Assembly (NCBI GenBank): GCA_947652605.1
Contig: OX393577.1
Span: forward strand, 8,928,868-8,992,867
Length of the DNA: 64,000 nucleotides
DNA from: Elmis aenea
Taxonomy: Eukaryota > Arthropoda > Insecta > Coleoptera > Elmidae
Direction of reading: 5' to 3'
Position 1 is the first letter of the stretch. Each line of letters begins with the position of its first letter. This document shows positions 23,644 to 35,571 of this stretch, in pieces. The notes beneath the pieces are model-generated. The model was given only the letters and a program-made list of their open reading frames with translations, searched no databases and was not told the DNA's origin. The position numbers and the translations under genes are program-made.

Positions 23644-25384
23644 TCGGGTGATCGAAAATGATTGATGCCAAGGGTGTTAGGAACTTTATTCGAACGGTTG
23701 GTAACACATAGGGGAAAACCATTGGCGTAGGGAAAGAAGTTTATATTGACAGAACGGGTAATAATATTCTCCATTTAAATATGACAACTACAGTTTTTGT
23801 TGTCAAAAAGATTTGTAAAGCTTTTTGTGTAAGAGTAAGCTTTATGAAAAACAATTAAGTGAGGTTACTTTAAATCAGTTCCTTTATTAATTTTTAAAAG
23901 TACATATTAGGTAAATATTGTTTGCAATACAAGTTTACAGAAGGTGCTCAAAATGCCTTCCTTCATTTTCTAAACATAAATTAACACGTCTTTTTAAATT
24001 TTCAAACACGTTTTGTAACATATTTTGTGATATATTGTTAATTTCAATTTTAATTGCTTCTAATTCTCGAAGTGTATGTGGCCTGTTCGCAAAAATTCGA
24101 TTTTTTAAATATCCAAATAGGAAACAGTCAGGTGGTGTAAGTCCAGAAGACCTTGGTGGCCATAAGTTAGCACTAATTATTCTGTCATCATAAAATTCTT
24201 CGAGAAATGCTATGGTACTATGTGCTACATGAGGCCTGGCATTGTCTTGTTGAAAAAATCCATTTTGAATTTCATCATCGTGCAGTTGATCAATAAATGT
24301 TCCTAACATTGCTTGGTATCTCGGCATTGATTGTATCGTAGAAGAATATTGGTCCAATAATTCTTCTTCGTGAGATAGCTATCCATACTCCAACTTTTTG
24401 TGGATGTAAAACAGTTTCAACAAAAATGTGAGGATTCTGTGCGCCCCAAGTTCTATAATTTTGACTGTTAACATACCCTGACAGATGAAACCATGCTTCG
24501 TCAGTAAAAAATGTCAGGTCCAAAATTTCATTATGGTTCAAATGTCGGTTGAACCAGGTACAATAACGTTGTGTTGCTTCAAAATCGCGTGGAAATAATT
24601 GGGGAATCGTTGTCACTTTATAGGGGTGTAAATGTAAAACATTCACTAAAGCTTTTTGTGTGCTGCCATATGAAAGTCCTAAAAATGTGTTACTGTAATT
24701 GTGAAAATCTAAATTCAATGCAATGCCTTGCCTGTTTGAGTGGATAGTTTTCTAATAGATTTTTGTGGGCTTATGGCTACTCTTGTTTGAACATCTTCGA
24801 TTACTTCCTGCGTAAGAACCGACGGTCGACCTGATGATTTTGCCCTACACACACAGTGCTTGTTTTCGAAGCGGTCAACTACACGTCGTTTATGGGTGGC
24901 AAAAACTTTGGGATTAATTTCTATGTCTGGAAATTTTTCTTGAAACTGTTCAATAGTTGACTGCAGAAAATAATTCCAATCGCCATCGTCGTTACGGTTA
25001 CCACTTCGGTAGTGCGCCATCAATATAAACGCATCTTGTTCTTGTGTGAACACAATCATGAATAGTTTGTTCTTTAAAGAACTGATTTTTACGAAACGAT
25101 GCAAATTAAAACGAAAAACTACGTAGAAATCACACACGAAATGATAGAACAACCTGAACGCACAGACAACGGTAAACTGATAACTGATTTTTACGAAAAA
25201 ATGCAAATTAAAACGAGAAACTACTAATCGCACACGAAATGACAGATCAACCTGAACTGTCACTGAATACGAAAATAATACTACGCCACTGATATCCTAG
25301 TTTTACACTGCGATACCAACAAAAAGTTGGTTATTTTATTTTCGGTCTGAAGTTAGCGGGCATCAGTCATTTTCGATCACCCGA
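23644..25384 (-). mobile_element. Tc1/mariner-superfamily transposon, near full length
   Basis: Inverted ends TCGGGTGATCGAAAATGA, then T or C, then TGATGCC (26 bp, one mismatch) bound a 1741-bp element. A TA target duplication flanks each side (23642-23643 and 25385-25386). It carries one minus-strand transposase gene that fills most of the interior. The near-identical ends and mostly intact gene suggest recent activity; the gene has one disabling shift, described under its own entry. Confidence 0.92.
23935..25059 (-). pseudogene. IS630/Tc1-mariner transposase with a putative intron and one frameshift
   Basis: The protein would catalyse cut-and-paste transposition of the element. I place the start at 25059 (MIVFTQEQDAFILMAHYRSG), which begins the helix-turn-helix domain of the DUF4817 type; SGRPSVLTQEVIEDV and IRKLSTQTG follow. 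Between TG (ending 24732) and LSYGSTQKAL (from 24678) lies a 53-nt insert with GC at its 5' side, TTTTTAG at its 3' side and internal stops. Removing it restores the frame, so it is best read as a GC-AG intron. The catalytic domain has FFTDEAWFHL (first D) and QQDNARPHVA (second D), then the third D in TPPDCFLFGYLK, 39 residue positions after the second (38 residues between). Near 24320-24340 the frame shifts between FFYDTINAE and RYQAML, about 2 nt missing, so the copy is probably dead. The frame ends at 23935. Confidence 0.88.
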
Positions 25385-26278
25385 TACGTTAATGTTCGTA
25401 TTACATTATAAAGTTATATACAATCTGGATAATCGAATATTCGAACAATCAAGGTTCTATCTCATTAATTGTAATATAGTTATGACCTTTATATCATTGT
25501 ATACAGACCATTTAGTTTGTACCATCTTCTAATGCCAAAATGATAAGAAATAACGACGTTAAAAACGTTTTTTCATAATCTCAAAAATACAGAAAATAAA
25601 GCTAAAAAACCATAGTTCATGATTTTTGAATAACTTCTGAAACAAGAGAGCTGTGGTATTTTTCTTTTGAGATCTTGATTCAACATAAAATTTTGCAGAT
25701 TTGTCCCAATTTACTCGCTTGGTAAGCTTTTAAGATAAATAAGAGTCCCATGTTAAGCCTCAAATTTGGGACACTCTGTGTACAATAAAATATTGCAGTA
25801 ATGATATTTACTACAATTCTATAGGATATTGGGTTGTACAAAAGAGGACACAAATCTAAATTATTTTTGAAAAAAATGGACTTGAATCTTATCATCAATT
25901 TTATTCACTTAAGTGAGATTTAATAAAGTTTTAATCGATTCTAAAATTGTTCACAGGCATCTATTTAGATATTATCTTACACTCGTTTAGTTGACGCATA
26001 CCAACAACTTTGCAAGTGCGATTAAATGTGTAACATGTGCCGGCATTTTAATGCCTAAGGCACCCTTATCATTGTTGATTATGTAATTATGTGACACCCC
26101 TATTAAATTACACAATCCAAGCGAACATGGCCTTAAATGTTTCCGGTTTTGTCGACAAAAATACGATTATTTATGGCTTGAGGTGCGTTTGTAACGCGTT
26201 GGTTATTCGAAGGATCTTTTTTGCAATTTGGTTTCAAGTTACACTCAAAATAAAACACGGTTAAGAGTATTTAATTTT
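25385..26278. other. AT-rich non-coding DNA
   Basis: I see no gene or recognisable element here. Confidence 0.5.
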
Positions 26279-26706
26279 TTTTTCCTACTACCAATAATGT
26301 AAATGACTCTTACCGTACAGCCTGCATGCATAGTAAGTGGGTCTTTACGCACGGTAAGCAAAAAGCACAGTTTTTTAAAGAAATTATCAAAGTAGACTCA
26401 CGTCAAACACTTCCTGCATGCCTTGTAAGCGAGTTATAACGCACGGTAAGCAAAACTCACAATTGTCTATAAATGTCAAAGTAGGTTTACGTCAGAATTG
26501 ACAAGATAACGTAATTACATGTGTATATTAGTCAAAAAGCCGTTAAAATCGGAGATATTATGTGATCGTAGAAAAAGTAAGCTACATAACACGAGTTGTA
26601 AAGCAATTCGCACTCGTGGAAATACGCACTCTCCGCTACGCGGCTCCGTGCGCAACTTTTCACTCGTGCGTAATATGCTTCTTACAACTCTTGTTATGTT
26701 ATGTGT
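26279..26706 (-). repeat. Dispersed repeat family R1, copy D
   Basis: This is the cleanest single copy of R1, in reverse orientation. It runs from CTACCAATAATGTAAATGAC through GCATGCATAGTAAGTGGGTC and GCATGCCTTGTAAGCGAGTT (two direct sub-repeats of about 95 bp) to GATCGTAGAAAAAGTAAGCT. It ends in a hairpin-like segment from ACACGAGTTGTAAAGCAATT to CTTACAACTCTTGTTATG. It encodes no protein; the short open frame at 26519 is a by-product. Confidence 0.82.
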
Positions 26707-27605
26707 TATTTAAATTTTTGCGATTTAAAATTCTATAATTTTGATCTGTTTTTTAATAACTTACCGTTATTAATTTGATTCGTTCCTACTGTATTTTGAC
26801 GCTTCTTTTGTGTTAACTATTATACTTTACTTTTATTTTGACCTTCTGGTAGCAACTACCGCTATTTAAAAAAAAAGGAAGTTTTAGTTTTGTCATAATA
26901 TATTCAGCGTAAACGCCTGTCAGTCAGTAAAATTTTGCTTAACGCGGATGCCAGATGTTGTCTTCTAAATCTCAATGGCTGCAGGGTATTTATTCTCTCC
27001 AGTACCGTTCGCATATAATTAAAAAAAAATCGTTGCACTATACTGCAAAATGTTATCGTATCACATGCTTTAGAAGTATCGTCACGACCTATTATTATAA
27101 AATATTAATTATTTAGAGATTACTCAGTTAATAATGAAAATCTGAAGTACCACAGAAGACTTAAGACGTGAGATTCTATCGCGCGGAACAGGTTGTTGCT
27201 TGTATTTTCTGCCAACATAAAAGCTTTTGTTTAATTGTATCACGCCCTAGAAATAATACGAAACTTTTGCTAGGAATGTTCCGGATAAAAAATATGGAAG
27301 CATTCAGTGTTACTGAGCTGAAATTGCGTGCAGGTACAAAAGGCGCTAGAACAAGTGCATGTTCGGTGCGGACAAAACATTCGCACTAAAGACTTGAAGC
27401 AGGTTTGAAAAGTCGATAGCATAAAGAAAAACAGTTTTATCGTTAGAACAATGTTGGATAATTCCTGAACTTAAAGCGAATGTAGTAGTTTCGTGTTTAT
27501 TTTTATGTTAATCAATTTTTACACCTGTACAGACTTACATTTGAGCTTAAAGTAGTCCGAGTGTCCAAGTCTAAGTAATTTTTTCTTATAATAAAGCAAC
27601 ATATA
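26707..27605. other. Non-coding DNA
   Basis: Nothing is recognised except a somewhat GC-richer patch at 27160-27380 that carries a 73-codon open frame without known motifs. Confidence 0.45.
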
Positions 27606-28789
27606 CAGGGTGACAATAATCTACATGTGTTGGATGGGTAACTTTGTTATTATAAGAGTTATAAAGTCAGTGAAAGTAAAGTTGGGCAGAATTTTAAGAC
27701 AAATTTAATGCCATTTAGGCATTTGACCTACACCCTCAACTTTTTTAAATGTTTTGAAAAAACAAAATACGGACGATTTTTGCTATAGTAAGTAATTCCA
27801 TAGCCACCCATGTTAAACTCAAAATTTAAAATGATTCCTACATATACTTTTACGAAGAATTTAAAAAATATTTAAAAAGTCATGGCGCACTTGATTTTTG
27901 GGATATAAGCCACACTTGAATTTTTTAAATGGCAACCATAGTTGGCTATGGGTTTTAAAAAATATATATATTATCTCGTTTTATTGATGTATGGGTTGTT
28001 AGGATCATCTTTAAAAATAAGCAAGTTATAGCAATATTATTTTATTTATTAAGTTTAATCTAGGTGGCCATTGTAAAAAATTAACCAAACATCACATAAA
28101 TAAACTAACTGTACTTAATGAAACACAAAAAACTGAAAACTTAAGTAATTGAGAATATATTTTACATTTCTTAATAATTTTTGATTTTTTACTTGCTATT
28201 ACTATTAAATCCAAATTATAACATGTGTTGCTTGTGTAACCCTCTCTCTTGGGGTAGTACCTAACTAATTTGAGATCTGTAACTTTTGTAAATAATTATG
28301 TTTTCCCAGGCATATTTTTTTTATTTGATAAACTGTCCTTAAAACAGCTAATCTTAATTTATTAATTTGTACTCAACTGTCTTTTTAAGATTGACTGTTT
28401 TAAAAATAATCGATTAAATAAAAAGAAATATACATAGGAAAACATTATTATTTATAAATGGTACAGATCTCAAATTTGTTTTGCCCAACGCATGTTATAA
28501 TTTAGATTAAATAGTAATACCTAAAAATTCATAAATTATTATGAAATGTGAAAATATCTTAATTTAAGTTTTATAGTGATTAATTAGGTACAGTTAGTTT
28601 ATTTATGTGATTTACCATTAAAAAATCGTCTGTTTTTTTATATTTAAATAAGTCGACGATGTAGTTCAAATGTCAAAATGACATTAAATTTGTCTTCATA
28701 TTCTGCCCAACTTAGCTAATTTAACCGACTATTTTACTCTTATAATAACAAAGTTACCCACAAAACACATGTAGATTATTGTCACCCTG
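27606..28789. mobile_element. Foldback MITE family F1, intact copy
   Basis: The ends CAGGGTGACAATAATCTACA and its inverted partner TGTAGATTATTGTCACCCTG (with TA on both sides) bound a 1184-bp palindrome. Arms of about 570 bp pair almost to the centre near 28355, where CAGCTAATCTTAA is opposed to TTAAGATTGACTG. Examples of pairing are GTTGGGCAGAATTTTAAGAC with TCTTCATATTCTGCCCAACT, and AACTAACTGTACTTAATG with its mirror near 28590. A transcript would form a very long hairpin. There is no coding region. Confidence 0.9.
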
Positions 28790-30406
28790 TATGAAACAAA
28801 AGCTATTTTGAAAATTTATTTAGCCCCCCTTAAGATTAACTGTTGTTATTTTCATCCACAACATTAATTAACAGATATTACTCGGAATGTAGTGTTTTTT
28901 TTTTTATAGGTTGCATTTCACTAATAAAAATATTTTATACCTTAGCCTTAAGCCTTAAGGATTACAGTAAATTTCGTAAAAGGCTTTTTTTTTTAAACCA
29001 GCACATGGTTATTTTTTTATTCCTGGACTTAAGATTATTTAATTTTACTGTGTTAATCGATTTTATAATCATTTTAAAATAGATTTTTTTAAATTAAAAC
29101 TTAGTTTTAAACAGGTCCTGTACAAGAAAAAAATTGCCGATAAAAACTCCATAATGAAGAACGTTAATTTTGGAACTGCTTGTTAAAAAGCGGTTTACTG
29201 TTTTAAACAAATTTTATTAAATAATTTTTAAATAGCGGTTACTTTTTTAATCCGCAATTGGATTTAGAATTAAATTCTTTATCATATTAAATAATAAGAC
29301 TTTAACAAAAAAAAAAGACTTTCTCAATCGTAAAAAAAAACATTTTAACATCATTTATTGAAGTTCTTTTTGCGATTTACAAGAATATAAGATTCATTGA
29401 TTAAAATAACAAAGTTATAAGGGTGCGACAGTCAAACTAAATCACCTGGCATCCCGATAGTGAAATTTCACATATCTTTTAGTGGTTATGAAATCGTTTG
29501 AAGTAGCAAAGTTTATAATTTAATATATGAAATAGCTTTTATAAACAAGATAACAGTTAAAGAAAAAAATCATCCTGTCACGTTGTCACTTACTTATTTA
29601 GCAGTACATTTAAAAACGTTGCACAATAATTTGGCACCTGGTCCATCATAAACAGTTCTTAGTCTAATCACATAATAAGTTTTTATTTCTTTCCATAACA
29701 TAATTAAATATCGATAAAACATCTGTAAAAATATTTTATTTTTAGCGTTTTGGTTATTTTTGTGCAAAAAAAATTGGTTTTGGTGAAAAGTCACAATTTT
29801 AGACAAATAATAATGGTTTCTCGCTTTGGGTTCAACTATTGTAGAATTCGATTTCAGTGAGGCATTATTCTTGTAAGGTTCATTGATTATATAGACACGT
29901 TAATTTAGAAAATTTTCAAGAATTAATTTGCGACATTAATACCTAAATGATGCCATTAATCTTAATACAGAAACAACTTTAACACATAAATATACAGCAT
30001 TGAAAGGTACATTACATCGCACGATTTTTATAATATCTATATCTCGTTTGATACGTACTGTATAGCAATTAATAAATCGTATTGAAACGTTGCAACAATA
30101 AGAAAACAAAATAAATAGCATATAATATGGGTTTATAGCTCATGTTAATACTCGCAAATGCAGGTGTACCTGATACGATTTCCTACAGTAAATATATGTA
30201 TATTAGGGAAAAAAACGCAAGTATCTCGGCCTGTAACATTTTCAATAAATAATAATGCCATAATTTATTACGTAAATTTACGTGCGTATTAACGTAAAGC
30301 GCGCTGCATATCTCAACTGCGGCTATTTTGTTTTTTGTGTTCTTTCCATTTTTTCTAGCAATGTTTTTTAATAATGTTTTTGCACTAAAATCGCTTAACG
30401 CACATA
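28790..30406. other. AT-rich non-coding DNA
   Basis: No gene or element was recognised; open frames here are low-complexity products of AT-rich DNA. Confidence 0.5.
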
Positions 30407-30693
30407 CAGGGTGTTTCACTTTTCGATGTGGCACTATTGCTATCCGTAAATAATGAAAATACAAGGTTGGTTTAATTGGACAAATTTTAGCTAATTAGGC
30501 GTGTATTTTAAACAAGATATTGTTTTGTTTTAAAATTCCATAGCTTGCGTGATGTAACGAAAAAACTGAAAACGATCAAAACTTTTAAACTCAAATATCT
30601 CGATACCGTTGCTTATATCCAAAAATGCCAAAGGAAAAAATGTTGCTAGATTTTGTTAACTATAAAATGGTGATAGTCAAATTTTTATTTATA

Positions 30694-31370
30694 CAGTGTG
30701 TTTCTTAAATATTGTGAAAAAATGCGGAAGGTGATTCCTTAGCAAAAATTAAGGGGGTCTTTTATATAACAATTTTTTCTTAGACGTCTCCTTTCAGAGT
30801 TACACCCCCTAAAGGGGAGCGGTAAAATTAGGTTTTTATTTTATTTTTCCAATTTGGATAAATGTACGAGAATGATATTTGGTTTCTAGGTTTCTACCCA
30901 ATATGAACATAAACAAACCATGGTAACAACCAAAATAAATCGTTTAATATTGGAATATTTAATGGTGCATGTTTACTTATTTTATTTTTCACTCAAAAAC
31001 GGTAGGTTTTATGAAAAAAGTTCTAAATAAACCAAGCTTTAAAAAAAACAATTTTAATTGCAAAATTGCAGCCCACCAAAAAGTTCTGATAAAAAAACGA
31101 ACAGGAGTCGCACTTTTCAGCCCCCTGTGAAGGTGAGAGATGATTAAAATATTACTATGGGAAAGCTTTTAATAAGTACAAAATATCTACCAAATATCAT
31201 TCCCCTAGATTTATCCAAATTTGAGAAATAAAATAAAAACCTAATTTTACCGCTCCTCTTTAGGGGAGTGTAACTCAGAAAGGAGACGTCTAAGGAAAAA
31301 TTTGTATATAAAAAAACCTCTAAGGAATCACCTTGCGACTTTTTTTGCAATAACTAAGAAACACCCTGTG
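30694..31370. mobile_element. Nested foldback MITE
   Basis: The element lies inside the outer one. Its ends (CAGTGTGTTTCTTAAATATT on the left, CACAGGGTGTTTCTTAGTTA for the right read on the other strand) are flanked by TA. The arms pair strongly: CTTTAGGGG and AAAGGAGACGTCTAAG on the right mirror CCCCTAAAGG and CTTAGACGTCTCCTTT on the left, and both carry GGTAAAATTAGGTTTTTATT. There is no coding region. Confidence 0.85.
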
Positions 31371-31925
31371 TATTACCGTACGAGATATTTAATGAAACCA
31401 CTCACTATCTTAGAAGTTGATGACTGATACAAATATTATTTTTTTCTCTGTATAATAATTGAACTTTTTAATTGTTTGCAAAAATAAGTGAAATAATTGA
31501 ATCAGATGCAAAACGTTCCCATGGAAAAAACAATAACCGATCTCAATTGTTTTATTTTGACCCTTGCTAGCCTATCCTGCCACTTTAAACGGTGACATTA
31601 AAACAAATCAGGTAAAATAGTAATTTTATTATCCTTAAGGTATCTCAAAACATCCAACAGCTGCAAGACAGAATAAAAAAAGAAGTTACTTTGGAGCTTT
31701 TGTCAAAATGTAGCAGAGAAGTGTTATCTGGCCTTTGCATTGAAAATTGTGGTTTGTAGTTTGAACACCTTCGACGAAAGATCTTAAATTTCAAACTCGT
31801 GAAATTTGTTAATCTAAAGTTGGACGTTTTGTCGCTATTAAATCACACAAATAACTGTTAACTAGAAATGTTATACCAAACAAAATCTAGCAAAAGTTTT
31901 CCTTTGGCATTTTTGTATATATATA

Positions 31926-33472
31926 CAGGGTGCCCATTTTTCTAACCTGTTGTATGGGTAACTCCGTTAATATTAGAGATACAGAAACGTTTAAATTAGC
32001 AAATATGTGCAGAATTTAAAGGAAAAACTCATACCAAATTCGAATTTGACCTACGTCCTCAACTTTTTGAAATATTTTTAAAAAACTGAAAAATGTCGAT
32101 TTTTTCAAACTTGAATAATTCCGTAACCATATGAGTTAGAACCAAAATAAAAATTGGCTCTTATAGATGTTTTTACGTAGATTTTAAATATGTTAACGAA
32201 ATTTTCATAGCACTCTCGAATTTCGAGTTACAGCACAAACTTGCATTTTTTTAAATGGAAGTCATAGTTGGCTATGGTCTTATTAAAAAGGTTATTTTTT
32301 TCTCGTTTCAATGATATAAGGTTTGTTATGCTTTACTTTTGTAGTTTTTCTTTAAATAAGCAAAAATCATTTTACATGTTCACTGCCTACTAATAGATGG
32401 GAGTTATCCCGTGTTGATGTTCTTTTTTTTTCGAGGTGACATTTAAGAGTTATCTTATTGTTAGTGTAGCAGTTATTAGCCAGTTACAAATTTAAAAACA
32501 AAACCTCAGAGTTTGTCAAATAAAATTTATTGTCTGTTATACGTATAAATCTCTCTCTCGTGTTGATCAAAATTTTTGATTGACTTTATGGTGAATTTCA
32601 AAAACAATGTTTTCTAATGAAAAAAGAAACGACATGCTTTTTTATTACTAAGATTGTAATAGAAATAGTAGAAATTCAAGTGAAATGTATTTGCAAACAT
32701 TTATGGAAAGGAGGCAACCAAGAAAGATTTTTTTTCGTTATTAGAAACCAATTTAAAAAAATACAGGTCATTTACAAAATCCAAAGGTTTGAAAATTAAA
32801 TTTAAGCAAGAAGATGAAGAGAGAGTCCTGGAATATGTAAATTATAAACCAACATCATCTACCCTACCCGGGAGTTGTCCCTTGAATGTGGTGTTAACTG
32901 AAAAGGCCGTAACTGGCTAATAATTGCTACACTAACGATAAGAGACAACTCTTAAATGTCGCATCGAAAAAAAAAGAACATCAACACAGGATAACTCCCA
33001 TCTATTAGTAGGCAGTGAACATGTAAAATGATTTTTGCTTATTTAAAGAAAAACTACAAAAGTAAAGCATAACAACCCTTATATCATTGAAACGAGAAAA
33101 AAATAACCTTTTTAATAAGACCATAGCCAACTATGACTTCCATTTAAAAAAATGCAAGTTTGTGCTATAACTCGGAAATCGAGAGTGCTATGAAAATTCC
33201 GTTAACATATTTAAAATCTACGTAAAAACATCTATAAGAGCCAATTTTTATTTTGGTTCTAACTCATATGGTTACGGAATTATTCAAGTTTGAAAAAATC
33301 GACATTTTTCAGTTTTTTCAAAATATTTCAAAAAGTTGATGACGTAGGTAAAATTTGAAAATGGCATCAGATTTCCCTTTAAATTCTGCACAAATTTGCT
33401 AATTTAAACGTTTCTGTATCTCTAATATTAACGGAGTTACCCATACAACAGGTTAGAAAAATGGGCACTCTG
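31926..33472. mobile_element. Giant foldback element, 1.5 kb, TACAGGGTG class
   Basis: Arms of about 560 bp each (31926-32487 and 32905-33472) are nearly perfect reverse complements, from the outer CAGGGTGCCCATTTTTCTAA / TTAGAAAAATGGGCACTCTG to the inner CAGTTATTAGCCAGTTAC / GTAACTGGCTAATAATTG. TA flanks both ends. The 418-bp spacer is not palindromic and contains the relic of a transposase DNA-binding domain (separate entry). That makes it likely that the foldback arose from a Tc1/mariner-type element whose ends were duplicated in inverted orientation. Confidence 0.92.
32607..32835 (+). pseudogene. Transposase N-terminal helix-turn-helix relic in foldback spacer
   Basis: Read on the plus strand from ATG at 32607 the frame gives MFSNEKRNDMLFYY, a stop, then DCNRNSRNSSEMYLQTF and MERRQPRKIFFRY, with further stops. 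This follows the DUF4817-type helix-turn-helix pattern of insect Tc1/mariner transposases (a YG-CNRN-type loop, then a short helix with MYxxxFPxRRxP, then F-RL). At least two in-frame stops show that it is dead. It is the only coding trace in the foldback and points to its parent family. Confidence 0.65.
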
Positions 33473-33705
33473 TATATATATTTTATATAGGCAACGATAG
33501 CGAAGATGTATACTTAAGTTTAAAATGTTGGTTATTTCGGTTTTTTCATTATATCACTCAAGCCATGAAATATTGAAACAAAACAATATCTTGTTTAAAA
33601 TACACCCCTAAACAGCTAGCTAACTTTTGTCCTACTTAACCAACCTTGTATTTTCGTTATTTACGGAGATAGCGATAGTGCCACATCGAAAAGCGAAACA
33701 CCCTG

Positions 33706-35165
33706 TACATACGTTGCACCTAATTGCTCAACTTTCGTTTAGTACACGCACCGGTTAAAAATACTTGTAAACTTGTCCAAAAATAGGTTGCTGACGGTCG
33801 ACGATTTACCAAGTTAAGCGTTATTTAATTGGCGAACAAGCCATGCGCCAGATTCCTAAAAGGAAGTCACACGCAGCAGTAAAAGCTTTTTCCGGTACAT
33901 TTAATTATTGCTTTTCTCACAGATAAGCCGTTTTCGTTGGTGCCTGATAATTTGACCGCTCCGTGTAAGCGTCGCTACACACCAATAACAATTGATTTTA
34001 CAGTACTAGCCAGAAAACCACAGCCACCCAGAGCGCTGAATATTTATGGCCTTTTTCTATGTAATAACAGTATTACTTCGGCGCAAACAAATTTCTTGAA
34101 ATAAATTGCAATAAACTTGCCGTCAAAGGATCATAAAAATTCAATAAAAGAATTATAAGCGTGTTAATGTCAACCAAAATTTATTTTAGGGGCATCATTA
34201 TTATCTCCAGCTGCTGTTTTTTTTTTTTAAATAATTTGATCTCTAAACAAAACACGGTTGGCTGTTTTTTTTCCTTGCTTCTAGTTCATTTCGTGATAAC
34301 TTAGTTGCAAAAGTGATAAGTTGTTTAAAAGTTACTAAACATCGACCATCCGTGACCTTGAAATAACGGCTCACCGCAACAAATACATTATTACTGCGTG
34401 AAAATGCTGCTATTGCCCTAACAATGGAACATGCTAAGTATATTTTAATAAATTTAAACGTATTTATAATGTGTCATTTTTATTTACTACGGTTTCTTTA
34501 TACCAACTACCGCTTCCAAAGTGTTGATGATATTTTTATAACTTTATGACGTGTTGTAAATTTTCAAGAGTACTGGCGCATTTAATTTATGTTTTTATTG
34601 GAAATATAAAGAACACTTCTTTATACCACATATCGACTTCCCGAGCGAAATATGCGACAAAATTATTGACATGTGCAAGTAATCTAAACAATTAAATGCA
34701 GGTGCGGTTGTCTCTTCTCGGCGCTTGGAAACACGAGAAATTTACCGAGTATTAATTTCTTGTATGTGGCTGTTGGAAGTGTGCAAATTTCTCAAAATTA
34801 TGTAAATAACAACCAATTTTGTTTGTAAAAGTTATGGTGTAGCAAATATGACATTGAGCGCGGCCGTTCGGTATGAAAGTAATTGTTGTAACATATAAAT
34901 AAAACACGACCAACTTGTTACAATATTAAAATTATATTTTATATAATTTATCTTCATTATTAACTGCATGTTTGTGTTTGTTAATAATAGTGTTTGTTTT
35001 CGCCAAATTTGTTGAGCTAGGAAATAGAACAGATACTGAAACGTCAATACTAACCAACAGTTTTTCAACTCCTAACCAACCATTTTTCAAATCATGATAC
35101 TTTTTCTAGAAGTTGTTTTAGACGTCAAGAAAAGACATACGTTCAAACTGTGCCATTTATTATTA
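33706..35165. other. Non-coding DNA with a GC-richer island
   Basis: Positions 33710-34060 are unique-looking and GC-richer than the elements on either side, and contain homeodomain-type TTAATTGG/CAATTAAA motifs. This could be regulatory DNA of the surrounding locus. No gene was recognised. Confidence 0.45.
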
Positions 35166-35571
35166 TCGGACGGATTTTTATCTTTAAAAATAAGTAAGTT
35201 ATACCAGGTATTATTGTGTTTATTAAGTTTAATCAAAGTGGCCATTGAAAACAAAACCCAACATTACATAAATAAGCTAACTGTAATTAAACACAACAAC
35301 ATGAAAACTTAGATAATTTAAGATATTTTTTTCATTTTATAATATTATACAATTTTTTGCTTATTATTAACATCAAATCTAATACAAATTTGATATCTGG
35401 GCTTTGTAGATAATACATTTTTTCTAAGCACATGTTTCTTTTGCTTAGATCAACTGCCCTTAAAATAGCTTATCTTAATTCATCAACTGAATTCAGCTGT
35501 CTTTTTAAGGTTGGCTGTTTTAAGGACAGTTCATCAAATAAAAAGTAATATGCTTACCAGGGAATGTCACT

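Larger units (their letters stand above)
30407..33705. mobile_element. Outer foldback element with two nested foldbacks
   Basis: The left end CAGGGTGTTTCACTTTTCGA and the mirrored right end TCGAAAAGCGAAACACCCTG, each flanked by TA, belong to one element. Its arms pair for about 190 bp (for instance AAACAAGATATTGTTTTG near 30510 with CAAAACAATATCTTGTTT near 33580). The interior is occupied by two further complete foldbacks (30694-31370 and 31926-33472), so the original element was much shorter. Its terminal sequence resembles the end at 49690, which belongs to a transposase-bearing relic. Confidence 0.85.

Noticed and set aside
24679..24731. A simple frameshift instead of an intron in the mariner transposase
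   Set aside because: The 53-nt segment has stops in frame and acceptor-like TTTTTAG, and its exact removal restores a typical protein junction, which a single indel would not do.
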